Shown in pieces: positions 12,747 to 23,449 of a DNA stretch of 64,000 nucleotides (positions are counted from its first letter, which is position 1; each line of letters opens with the position of its first letter). The position numbers and the translations under genes were made by a program. The stretch covers positions 2,409,901 to 2,473,900 of the forward strand of contig CM035228.1 in NCBI GenBank assembly GCA_020226215.1, given 5' to 3'. The notes beneath the pieces are model-generated. The model did not search any database and had not been told where the DNA came from. It saw only the letters and a list, made by a program, of their open reading frames with translations. Source of the stretch: Sindora glabra (Eukaryota; Streptophyta; Magnoliopsida; Fabales; Fabaceae).

Positions 12747-13274
12747 TCATATCTAATTTTTTTAATATTTATATTTAATTTTTTATGATTAAATTATATT
12801 TTATATTAAATTATAATGTAAAAATAATTATTAAGTTATTTTTTAAAATATAAATATTATTTAAATTATTAAATATAAAATTTTAAAAAAATTAATTTGA
12901 TCCGCTTAAACTAACAAATTAATTTGATTTATTTTAATCAACAATTTGTCTAGCCAAACCTATATAAATTCATTTTTTAACAAATCTAATTTTTTTAATT
13001 CGATTAACAAAAAACTTCAGCACTGGTTTGTTTGGTTTATGCACCGTTAAACACACCTAATTATTATCCATAAAATACAAGGGATTCTAAATTTCCATTT
13101 TTTGTTTTATAATTCGATGATTACTTCATGGATGAATTCCTTTCTTCTGTTTTCACAATTTTCGCGAGGATTATTACGTTATGGATATTATAGTTATATA
13201 CACATCAAAACATGATTTTTTTTTTCCCTTTTTGCCCGATCATCAATACATTATTATATCCATGGCAGAAATAT
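12747..13274. other. AT-rich spacer after the MULE
   Basis: Runs of A and T with no open frame of note, between the MULE and a dispersed MITE-like repeat. Nothing recognised. Confidence 0.5.
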
Positions 13275-13562
13275 AAGGCGTGTTTCAATATGTTTTTATT
13301 TTGATATTTTTAAAAATTATTTTTAAATGAAAGAAAAATTAAGATTAGAAAATAATTAATATTATAAATAAAAAATATTTTATTTAATTACAAAACAATC
13401 ATTAGAATAAAAAAATAAATTTAGAAAGTAGCTAAAAATTATTTTCATTTTTTTTAAATTACATATTTAGAGAACAATTTTTAAAAATAACTTATCAAAT
13501 AGATTCTTTTATTTTTAAAAATAAAAAAATAAAAAACTATTTTTAAAAACACACGTTTTCTT
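13275..13562 (+). repeat. Dispersed MITE-like repeat, copy 1
   Basis: About 290 bases that align by eye with the reverse complement of 45110-45365 and 62790-63045, and with 36260-36545 in direct orientation. Shared blocks include GAAAAATTAAGATTAGA followed by an AATATTATAAATAAAAAATA-like stretch, and an AAATTACATATTTAGA-like block in the second half. The ends are T-rich and A-rich and partly complementary, as in a short inverted-repeat element. No protein is encoded. Boundaries are approximate. Confidence 0.65.
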
Positions 13563-13801
13563 TCTACATTCCTTCAACATGAGACATTTTGGAAGCCTCC
13601 TTAATCAAATAGAAGGAAAAGCATTTTGATCATTTGATGCTAAGAAGTAAACATATTTCCTCCGATTGCAGTCTCAAAACACAACGGAACATTAATTTTC
13701 TAAAGTACGAAATGAAGAAATAGCTCAACTAAATACTGTAAGAGCTAAATCTTAATCCTATTACGAAAGCAACTTGTCTGAGACTGAAACAGACATACCC
13801 T

Positions 13802-15685
13802 TCAATGTCCTTTAGCAACATAGGCAGCAAATGCTGCGGCCAAAATTGTAGTTGCAGAGGATATCACAGTCAACAAGCTCTTCCTTCTATGTGCTTCAGT
13901 CACGGATTTCTGCATCAATGCAAGTTCTTGCTTCATATCTTCCACCATCTTTCTCTTGTTTTCAAATGCATTTGTAATAGCATCGAGCTCTTCTTCATAT
14001 GGCAGCATTCCTTCCTCAAGCTTCCTCTCTTTGAATGTCACTTCTCCATGGTTTATATCATTTTTAGACCGACATACCAGTGCAGCGGTATCCTTCAACA
14101 TTGTCAGCGCCGGATTTGAATATTCGATTTTAACTCTAAAATCATCAGATTCTCGTTTGGCCACCACAAGGCTTTTCTGCAGTGTGTCTTTTTCACTCTT
14201 CAGAGTATCCACCTGGTTTTCCAACAGCTTGTAGCTCTTAAGTAGCTTCTCCTGTTCATTTCTCAGCCGTGGTAACTCTGCTGCAGTTTGTTCAATTTTT
14301 TCCTCCCTTTCTGAAACCTGCAGCATCAGGTTCTTCACCTTATTTTGCTCTTCAAGGAATCCCTTCTCGATAGCATCCCTCTCAAACATCATTTTGTCAG
14401 CAGCATTTCTATGATGATTCACTTCAGAAAGTAATTGCTCATTTCTCTCTCCTAAATCTCTGCACGATTCCTTCAGCTTGTGCATGACATCCCTTAGATG
14501 ATTCAATTCTTTATGCAGCTCACAAATTTCACTCTCCTGAGTAAATTTCACCTGCTCAATCTCATTCTTCGCTCTGACCATTTCTTCAATCTCGCTTTGT
14601 TTATCCACCAAATCTCTCTGAGCTGTATTCAGAACCTCCTCGATGCTCCCTTTTGTCTCTGTTAACATCTGAATACTCTGTTCCTTCTGCTTATTTTCTT
14701 CCAGCAAGCCTCCCATTTCCATTGACATTTCCTTCTCCTTCTCCATAGCTTGCCCAAGACTTCTTTCCAAATCAAGGATCTTTACACGCATCAATGGCTC
14801 TTCCTTCCGCAAATTCATTATAACTTCATGGAGTTGCTTCATCTCTAATTCCAGACCAACCAGTGATTGTTCTTGTGCAAATTTCTGCTTCTCAGCCTCA
14901 TTCTTCTCCATCACAACTCCACGAATCTCTCCCTTCAGCTTCTCGATCACCTCAGCCAACTCTGCTGAATCCTTCTGAGCCAAATCTCTTTCCTTTGTCA
15001 GTTCTTCAATTGTTATGTCTTTTTCATCTTTTTCCTTCATCAACTTGTCACCTTCCATCCTCAGCTTCTGAACCTCCTGTCTAAGATTTTCCTCTTTTTT
15101 CTCCATCTCTATAACCTTCTCCTTCAAACCATTTAGCTCAGCCGCCAGACCATCATGGTTTTTGCTCAATGCATCCCTCTCTCGGCTCATCTTACTTAAC
15201 TGGCTCTTCTCATTTTCGAGGCTACCTTTAAGTTTATTCATTTCTCCCTTCAAAAATACAACCTCAGCCTCTCTCTCCGTCTTAACACGCAGAATCTCAT
15301 TTTTCTCTGCAACCAGTCTGTTAAACCCTAAGCCCACTTCCCTCATCTGGGTTTCCAGAAAATCAGTAACCACACCCTTCTGCAACTGCAAACCAACGCT
15401 GTCCTCTGCAGCCTGAGAGAGATGATATTCTAGGGCCTTCTTTTCCATAGCAGAACGATTTAATGCTGACTCTAATGATTCCTTGGCTAGAACCAGAGAA
15501 TCAACCTGTTGTCTGCGTTCAGACGTCTCCTTGAGAAGCATAGCATTGAGGTTTTTGAGGCTCTGGAGCTTCTCAGAAGGGTTTTCCATAGTTGTGGAAC
15601 GGTGGGGCTCGGCACAGTGTGGGGGCTGAGAGTGTTCTTCTTGTTTGTGGTGATTAGACTCGTGGGACACCTTCTTCTTGGCCAT
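13802..15685 (-). CDS. Tail-anchored long coiled-coil protein
   Basis: One uninterrupted exon, 627 aa. The N-terminal 35 residues are basic and His-rich. From about 36 to 590 the sequence is almost wholly charged heptads (many KE, EK, LEKE and MEKEKE runs), so a long parallel coiled coil is expected. The last 24 residues hold a hydrophobic segment (about 604-622, TVISSATTILAAAFAAYVA) and a short basic end, KGH. That layout suggests a tail anchor leaving the coil in the cytosol; which membrane is not visible. The start is the first ATG of the frame, and upstream sequence looks like a leader. I know plant proteins of this architecture only as myosin-like or transmembrane coiled-coil proteins without firm function, so I give no name. 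The gene is intact and next to the MULE. Confidence 0.85.
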   Translation of the reverse strand: MAKKKVSHESNHHKQEEHSQPPHCAEPHRSTTMENPSEKLQSLKNLNAMLLKETSERRQQVDSLVLAKESLESALNRSAMEKKALEYHLSQAAEDSVGLQLQKGVVTDFLETQMREVGLGFNRLVAEKNEILRVKTEREAEVVFLKGEMNKLKGSLENEKSQLSKMSRERDALSKNHDGLAAELNGLKEKVIEMEKKEENLRQEVQKLRMEGDKLMKEKDEKDITIEELTKERDLAQKDSAELAEVIEKLKGEIRGVVMEKNEAEKQKFAQEQSLVGLELEMKQLHEVIMNLRKEEPLMRVKILDLERSLGQAMEKEKEMSMEMGGLLEENKQKEQSIQMLTETKGSIEEVLNTAQRDLVDKQSEIEEMVRAKNEIEQVKFTQESEICELHKELNHLRDVMHKLKESCRDLGERNEQLLSEVNHHRNAADKMMFERDAIEKGFLEEQNKVKNLMLQVSEREEKIEQTAAELPRLRNEQEKLLKSYKLLENQVDTLKSEKDTLQKSLVVAKRESDDFRVKIEYSNPALTMLKDTAALVCRSKNDINHGEVTFKERKLEEGMLPYEEELDAITNAFENKRKMVEDMKQELALMQKSVTEAHRRKSLLTVISSATTILAAAFAAYVAKGH

Positions 15686-15689
15686 ATCT

Positions 15690-16433
15690 GGTGGGGACGA
15701 TGCAAATGGAGTATTAGAGGATCAGGGCTTTGCTAGGGTTTTTGCGGCGGACAAAAGAGATGGAGGGAGAAAGGATGATCAATGAATGGAATTTTAATTT
15801 CAATGTGTTTACATTTTGGTCTTTCCAAGGTTCAAATTCAAAATTTGGGTTTTCATGGACACGTGCCGTGGATGTGGTCAGAATATGAAAGCATTTAATA
15901 ATGTCATTTGGCAATGTAGACCGACTGAGGCACTCAAAATTTTTTGATTTCCTATTATTTATTGTATTTTTTAAATTTTTTTTATTTTTTATTTTAAAAA
16001 TTTAATGAAATCTTAATTATATTTTTTAATTTTATATTTTTTATTAATAAATATTTAATTATTTTAAACTTACATCTTAAATTTTTTTAATAAATTTATT
16101 TTATTTTTTTCTATTTTTAATCATGTTACAATTTATGCATAAAATGAGAGAGAGGGATTTATATGTGTACATTTAAGTTTACTCACAAATTTAAAGTAAC
16201 AAAAGAAATAAAAATAGAGTGAATTTTGAATTTAAATTAAGGAGCAATTTTGAAAAGTTAATTAAAAATAAATAAATTAAATTATTTTTTTAATCTCTGT
16301 AAAATCAAATAAATATGACAAATAATAAAAAATGAAGGGAATAATAAATATTTCTCATTTATTATTATTTTTAATTTGTAAGGGAAATTTATAGATAATA
16401 TTAATCATAAATTTAATTTTTAAATATATTATA
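15690..16433. other. Promoter side of the coiled-coil gene, then AT-rich spacer
   Basis: The first 200 bases are probably the leader and promoter of the minus-strand coiled-coil gene. From about 15930 the DNA becomes extremely AT-rich with no coding signal. Confidence 0.45.
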
Positions 16434-16607
16434 AAGTGCTTGCTAAGGTGTTCCTAAGTGTTTAGTACTTTGGATGATGTGATAAAATACATGCTATTAG
16501 ATGAGATTACAAAAATTTAGTAATGACTTAATAATCTCATCCAATAACCTGTATTTTGCTACACCACCCTGAATACTAAACTTCTAGGAGTACCTTAGAA
16601 TTTACCA
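16434..16607. repeat. Short hairpin MITE
   Basis: Two arms of about 70 bases, 16437-16509 and 16532-16603, are imperfect reverse complements; shared blocks include TTTAGTA, AAAATACA and GATGAGATTA. A loop of about 20 bases separates them. Size and form fit a miniature inverted-repeat element. I could not fix a target duplication. Confidence 0.75.
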
Positions 16608-19172
16608 TATTATTCTTATATGAGGAGTATCCATTAATTTTTAAATAAATTAATTCTTTTAAAATGTAAAATGTATTTTGGATAGTAAAGTGAAATATTA
16701 TGACCATTGATAAGAAAATCATGAGAATGAATAGTTATAATTTTAAAATTTATTTTTTGATAATTATTATTTATTAAATTTTTAATTTTTAATTTTCTCA
16801 TCATAAATTGTTGTGATATTTCATTTTACTCTCTAAAATGTAATAGAAGTCGAATCATTCTCGAGCATAACTTTAAAAGTTATGGTTAACAAAACCTTAA
16901 TTCTTCTGGGATTGAATCTCAAAATGTAGTGCATAGTACCTTAGACCTCAAAATTAATGGGTGAGGATTTCTTCTCAGCCTTGACAAGAAGACACAATAA
17001 TTTTGGGGTTCGGGTATTCCTTCCAACTTTTAAACTGTCTATACACATTTTGGAGCAGCAATGGTAGGCAAGAAGCAAGACTATAATACTCACGCATTTT
17101 TTTTAGGGTGCAGATATACAAGACAAATGATTATTTTATAAACTATTAGATGTCAAAGATAAAATACTAAGAAGCTTAAAATTGTAAATCATTGAGTCTA
17201 TTTGATTTTTTTTTTTGTTTGACAACCAATTTAATAATTGCAAGAATTTACATATTCCAAAAAATTCATGGATTATAATGGTTAAGGATATAAAATTCCT
17301 TTAAATATTTTTTAATTTCTTTCCTGATATTTATAATTTTAAAAATGCTCACTTTAATTTTTTTGGACTGCAAGTGTGATATTTGAATTTAATCTTTAAA
17401 AAATGTATGGAATGAATCTTAGAGAGAGATAAATATAGAATTTTTTATTTAAAATTGTAAATCTAAGTAAAAATAGTAAAACAATAGGTTTTAGAGCAAA
17501 AATTGTATCTTTATTCCTTTGAAAATAATAGGAGGAAAAAGAGAGAAAATGCATATATACTATTCATGTATGAGTTGAAAACCCGGATGAGGCGCATTTC
17601 ACTTTCAGATTGTAATGCAAAAGGCAAAATCCCTCGCATTTATTTTGTATTTTTGCTTGGCTTTGAAGGAGTAATTAAAAATGTCTCTGGAACTTTGTAC
17701 TTTCTTGTATGTTTATGACCACAAAACATATTTTCACTTGGAAATACACCGCTGAATAGATGTAATTTACAACAAGTAGCTGTTTGGAAATTGGTAACTT
17801 GAAGAACCGGTGATGGACGGTGGGTTCTTTGTATAATGTGTACTTGGATCCTGGCAGTGCAAAAAAATAATTGGTCTTGTGTGAATACAATTAATTTCGT
17901 GCAAGATACCTTCAACTCCAAATCTCTGAATAAGATTAAGATTAATTTGCAGAACAATATATAAAATATGGGAAGCAAGTGGCTTACTCAGTTACCCTTT
18001 GTCAAAGACGTCTGCAGAGCGCTATACGATTAGATCTTCATACCCATAACTACATCATTAATCCATTTATTTTGGGAGATTCCTATAAGAATTGTATCAA
18101 CTTTAGTGCTATCCCGGGAGCTTCGGTGTGAGGAGGTTTGATTCTAGTTGGCGTCATAGGAAGTCATGTCTCTTAGCTGTTTTATTTTATATTATTTTTT
18201 TAACTTTAAATACGTATATATTTCAAGTTGGGAATTTCTGGCTCAGAGGTTATGTAGGTGAGATCAGCAAACAATTTATAATTTGATAGTTATTTTAGGA
18301 TCGAAATATTATTAGTTAATCCGTCATTACAGCCTGTACTTTTGATGTTGTCTGCAATAGTTGACCTTCTGTGTTGGATTCCGAGAGCAGATGGCCAGTG
18401 GGTATAATTAGTCAGTTGTATTTTCTTAGAACACTAATACTATGTAAGTCTGTTACTGTTGCTATTGTCTGATAAAGCCAATCTAAGCATTCAATATAAT
18501 GCCCCATAAGATATCTGTGAAATGTTGGTTCTGCAAATTGTAGGCGGATGACTTTGTTGTAACCTGGGCTTGTCTATGAGTGCTTTATGAAATCATAATT
18601 TGAAATTAAGGTATTTCAGTGATAGGTAGTTCCGGTGAACCTATTAATAGATCTTGAAAGAAGCATTATTGATGCTATTCTTTCGGTGTTACACAGTTGA
18701 TGTTTCTATGCTTTCATTTCAGTATTATCCAAGGCTTATTTTTTTATAAAATATAGTTATAAAATATTAAGATAAGAAAAAATATTTTATTTATTTAATA
18801 TTAAATATAAAAAATTTGAAAAAAATAACTTTTTTTATTTCATACTTTTAGGTATCATTAATATAAGCAACATACTGCTTCTTTATTATTATAAATGCAA
18901 ATGATTTTTTTTAAATATATATTATATTCCAACGAAATAAATGGAGTTTAGATGCGCTGTGGGAATTTAATCACATTGCTACTGGATTAAAATGAGAGAA
19001 TTTATAGTTTCAACGCTAAATCCATCTGATCAACGATCGGATAAACAAAATCATCGGCAGAGAAACAAAGTGAAAACAGAACTAAAATTGGAGAGGAAAA
19101 AGTAGGGCGTGCTAGGAAGCACATTCTGCAGATTGGGGGAGAACATTTTTGCCTTAGTCTCTTCTCTCCCCA
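16608..19172. other. Intergenic, no gene seen
   Basis: About 2.5 kb between the hairpin MITE and the 3' end of the phosphotransfer gene. The part at 17500-18700 is less AT-rich than its surroundings and could be transcribed, but its short open frames match nothing I know. A block at about 18730-18860 recurs near 48555-48665. Confidence 0.4.
18730..18860 (+). repeat. Two-copy AT-rich dispersed repeat, copy A
   Basis: Aligns in the same orientation with about 48555-48665 over roughly 100 bases. Shared blocks include TTATAAAATATTAA and TATTTTATTTATTTAAT, then a TAAATATAAAAA-like stretch. Its low complexity calls for caution, but the order of blocks is kept. Confidence 0.5.
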
Positions 19173-20665
19173 CTACTTAGAATCCGACCCACGTGCAACC
19201 AAAAGCTGTCGCTCCATCTACAATCAGAAAGATCAGAATTTTAGAAGAGCTTCTCATGATATATAATACCAAGTTGTTGAGAAGATCTTCCTCTCCTTAC
19301 CTGGAAGAGAGTCTCAAGCCTGTCTTTGACTAGTAAATACTCCTCTTTTGCATATTGCCAGCTTTGATGACACCTAAATGCCAATAAAAAATTTCTCTCT
19401 TCAATTATGCCACATTTTGATGTTAAAAAATAAAAAAGTTGGGATGCACGTGATTGTTGAAGAAGCTCACCCTTCAACGTTCTTTGCATCACAGTGGTTC
19501 CGGAAGCCAGTGCAGAGTAGCTGAACTCTGTGTGCACCAATGCTGTATATCCAAATAATCCAACTACCTTGTCAAAATATTAGTTGCAGACAAAAAAGGA
19601 GGTATCCTTTTGCAGGCTTTTGTTTAAGATGACACAGCTTCCATTTGAATTGGGTGAACATGAAAGCTAACATTTTACAAATATCTTATATCAGAAATTT
19701 ATAACTATCCACTGTGATATTTCTCAGCTGATAACTCTTAATTAAAGCTAAAATGGTTTATCTAATCATTAAAAATCATCTTATATGTTCATGAAAAGTC
19801 TTCAAGAAAACTCTCACCAGTTGATTTGTGGGTGTTTTTCCAATTTATTTACTTCAGCATGCTTGTGGATTACGAGTGACAACTCCAATAATAGTAATAC
19901 TACTCCATATTGAAGCAACGACAGCACTTGTGTGCTATATAGTATGTTACTTCTCATCTGGTAATGGGAGGTGGAAATTTCCTTTCATTTTTGAGGAAGT
20001 ATCCAGATCATGAATAATATGTAGGAAGAAATTAACCATGAAGATTTTACCTGGCACTGCTACCCTTCAACTGGTGAACATGGGAATCCACCTTTTTAAA
20101 ATCAACTGTTTCCTGACTCCTGTTTTGAGATATTTGAACACTGACATGAGAGTCTAAGCCATTCAGAAACACAAAAGAAGGAGAAGAAAACAAATTAAAG
20201 GAGAAAGACTCTCGAAGTTACATCCTTTGGTCAGAAGACAAGAGGAGGGAATTGTGGCATTAGAAATGTCCTTACAGTGCATTTGCCAGTTCATTGAGAA
20301 GTCTCTCGGAGTCCTGAAAGTAGAGGGTTACCACCTCACTAACAAAATCTGGGGTGTTTTCATCAGCAAGTTGCCTAAGCTGGTTAAATTGATCATCTAG
20401 AATGCCCTTTTCAAAGAGACAAATAGAGACATCACCAAACTGATTCAACCCACTAACCAAGCTCATACAAGCACACACTCAGAGAGCAAGAAAGAGAGAC
20501 AGAGCACAGGAAACAGACGCTGTAGTATAAACATAGATTACGATACTTGTCATACAGCTTTTCTAACAGTGTATAATGATAACTGTAAAGCAGCATAGTT
20601 ACCTGCTGAAATAGGGAAGCAACATAATCAGTTAACTGCTTCTGCAACTGAGCCACACGATCCAT
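19173..20665 (-). CDS. AHP: Histidine-containing phosphotransfer protein (AHP)
   Basis: Carries phosphate from cytokinin-sensing histidine kinases to nuclear response regulators, moving between cytoplasm and nucleus. Six exons on the minus strand: 20603-20665, 20276-20406, 20051-20119, 19471-19542, 19301-19373 and 19173-19217. All joins are GT-AG and in phase, giving 150 aa, the usual AHP length. The protein starts MDRVAQLQKQLTDYVASLFQ, then GILDDQFNQL and the LYFQDSERLL helix. The active site is HVHQLKGSSASIGA, with phospho-accepting His at about 80. It is therefore a true transmitter, unlike the His-less AHP6 type. It goes on as FRNHCDAKNVEG and EEYLLVKDRLETLF and ends in a short divergent tail, VARGSDSK. 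It resembles the AHP1/2/3/5 group more than AHP4. Introns are short; nothing looks broken. Confidence 0.93.
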
Positions 20666-20735
20666 TCCTACTTCCTCAAGTTTTAGGCAATCTCCACTGA
20701 TTTTAGAGATGCATTTCAGTTTCTTTGGCTGCCGA

Positions 20736-20744
20736 GTTTATATA
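20736..20744 (-). promoter_or_regulatory. Candidate TATA box for AHP
   Basis: TATATAAAC on the minus strand, about 75 bases before the AHP start codon. Spacing allows a short leader. Confidence 0.45.
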
Positions 20745-20749
20745 ATGTG

Positions 20750-23449
20750 ATTTTTTATATCGATCTTGGAAAATGTCAAAAGCCTGTGAAAAGGCTCTTA
20801 TAATATTGCCTCTGGTGCGGTAGTGTTATATTTGGGTACTGTTCTTAAAAGCTGTCACTAATTGTGCTTCTGTTCTTAGCTTCCCCTCTCAACCTATCAT
20901 TTATAGGCAACATATATCCTGTAATTTAATAGAAACACAAGACCCAAAAACCGATGCCATGTACCATTCATCTTCCTGTCTTTTTTCATTCTGCAATTAT
21001 TGCTTTCTACCCTAATCTTTTCCTCTGTGTTAATTTCTGTTAAAACTAGTTTTTAGTTCTAATCCCCCATCAAAGCCTGAGACTTGTCTGTGGGGTAATG
21101 ATATTACCAAAGGAAAAATTCTAGTTGCACAAGCACACTGTCGCTCGGTTTATGCGCGAAAAAATCTGAACGAGTCAGTAAATAAGTGGGGCAAGTTTAA
21201 TCGTGACTGATACTGTAACAGCTTGTAAGACAAAATAAGTAAACCTAGTGTTAATCTTTCAAAATCTAGACTATCTACTGCAGCTATATCGGAACTTTGC
21301 AGAAAGCAAGTGTAGCTTGGCTATTTTTTAACAGCAAACGATTAAGCTGGTCTACTTCAATGGAATCATGGAAACACACCAACGTTTAATGCATATCTGA
21401 CTACTTACTTCAGCTTCACTGGCTAAATAAGGGAAGGCCAAACAACATTAATATTATCCCCTGATCAGGCTAAATTTCAAAGAGGAATTATGAAAAAACG
21501 ACATAAACTGGTTACATTGGGTATCTACAAGATATTTTTTGGTTGATGTCTCATCCAAATGGCAAAACAACATTCCTGTCGATTAACACCAATTCGATAT
21601 TATACAAGATTTGAATTGTTGTTATTCAAAGGCGCATTTAATTTATCTCACCTACTCTTCTTTAGTTTATCCAAATCCAAATGGTTTACATTTCACAAGT
21701 TTGCTTTTTTTAATCAGTCCAAGGATTCATTATATAATAAATTTCTGCCTTTTTTTTTTTTTTTACTTGTTGTTTCTGTTGCTTGTCCAAGTTTGATTAG
21801 ATGGCATTTTTCGGTTAAATAATTGCTATTAATTAACTCAAAAGGCATGCCCCACAAGGCCACAACTTTCATTATCCGTTCTCCTTTCTTCCCTTCTTTT
21901 GGGGTTGAGGTAGGAGAATGATGCTCCATCCTATACTCTACACGATCAGTGTAGGCTCGCAAATCTCAGTGGCATTTCATCAGTGGAAAAGTTTGAAATT
22001 TAAAACATACGAGGGAGGCCTGGATTTCTATACACGTCAAAAGCTGAGGGCATTTGGTAGGGGCCAGGGGCAGGCAATATCTATTAGCTGTAAGCGGTCG
22101 TGCTTCAGTAGCACGGGCTGTCTCTTTGAGCACCATTTTTATGTTGCAATGGCTTCAATTTATATGTCAACCGCGAAATTATTTTCACCACTAAAAAAAC
22201 CTACACGTTAGTGTTAGTTCGGAAGACAGTGATATCGCCAGGTACGTTGTACTGTGAAGTGCTCCAAAGGAATACAAGGTAACTCGAGTATGTCCTTTAC
22301 AGGTAAGACCAACGTGAACTAATTGCATGTACATTCTCAACCCAAAAATTGCTTCAAGAAATTACTTATAATACTAGTTATATACATTTCGATTTACTCA
22401 ATCTTTCTCCTTACTCATTTAGTAGTGAATAAACTAAATCAATTTAAATCGTTACAGTATGAGTATGACTAGTAAAGTGCTAGATTTATAAATTCAATCC
22501 AAGAAGATCTGTGTACCACCATCAAATGCTGACACATGACAATGACCGGAGGCCATGCGTATGGCCAGTAAACAGTATTACCCAAAACGTTCCAAGAACA
22601 GGAGTCTATGCAAAGCAAAACATGGCCCTTGGGCATTGGGGGTCCTGGCTGAGCTTTGAGGTTTTGATGCCATAGCACAAAGCCACAACTTGTCTTGTTC
22701 AAAAAGCCGAAAGAGGGTCCTGCTAATACAATCAATATCAATGTGTAGGTGAATAATTGGAGAATTGAACACTAGAAGGGACCACCCTATTCTCTTGGCG
22801 TGCTTGTTGATAATTACTGAGGCTGGCATTATTAATGCAGCTTGTTTCCACTTGAGCCTCAAAGATTACAAAGGGTGCAGCATGTTTTCGCCTTCCAAAC
22901 TATCAATAAAAATAGTAACTTTTGCTCTGCACATCACTATTTTGTATTTATCTGTCGTTTTGGCTGTCATCGGCGCAAGTGGAGATAACCCCAAAAAATG
23001 GAAAGACGAAGTAAATAGACAAATGATGCTCCCTTCTTTTGTCTCTTCCATGGCAATAGGAGAGATGGGTGATATTGATAAGAACGGCTGACCAAGCAAC
23101 AATTGACTACAACGTTAGACCTAAGAGCACAAGATTTTTCTGTCTAAGGACACATTTTGGAAGGTGGGGGCAAGGAAGAATGCCCAATTGCTCCAAAGGG
23201 TCAGGTCAGATTAAGAATGATTCATAATCTCGTTTTAGTTCGTACATTAATTACATACGCCTTTCAAGTTTTTTATATGCAGATGCGGACTCTTCATATA
23301 CGTAAGCATGGAGAGCATTGATAGATCATGAAGAATTGAGGGAAACGTTCGTACCGTAGTGCTGAGGTCTAGTATTTTGAGAAATTAGTAGTTTTGATAT
23401 ATATATATATATATCGTGAATTGACGCCAAAGGTTATAAAATACTCAAG
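20750..23449. other. Intergenic, no gene seen
   Basis: About 2.7 kb upstream of AHP. Base composition is less extreme than in the repeat deserts. Short open frames of 60-110 codons occur on both strands (for example 22765-23091 and its antisense), but none has a known domain and overlapping frames are equally open, so I do not call a gene. An unannotated non-coding transcript cannot be ruled out. Confidence 0.4.

Noticed and set aside
14863..15736. Plus-strand open frames opposite the coiled-coil gene
   Set aside because: Ser/Leu-rich mirror frames of Lys/Glu-rich coding sequence; not independent genes.
22010..22135. GC-richer stretch as a possible structured RNA
   Set aside because: I could not pair it into a stable hairpin or match it to a known plant RNA.
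22469..23102. Overlapping open frames of 78-108 codons on both strands
   Set aside because: Both strands are equally open, there is no domain, and codon use does not favour one frame; called intergenic.
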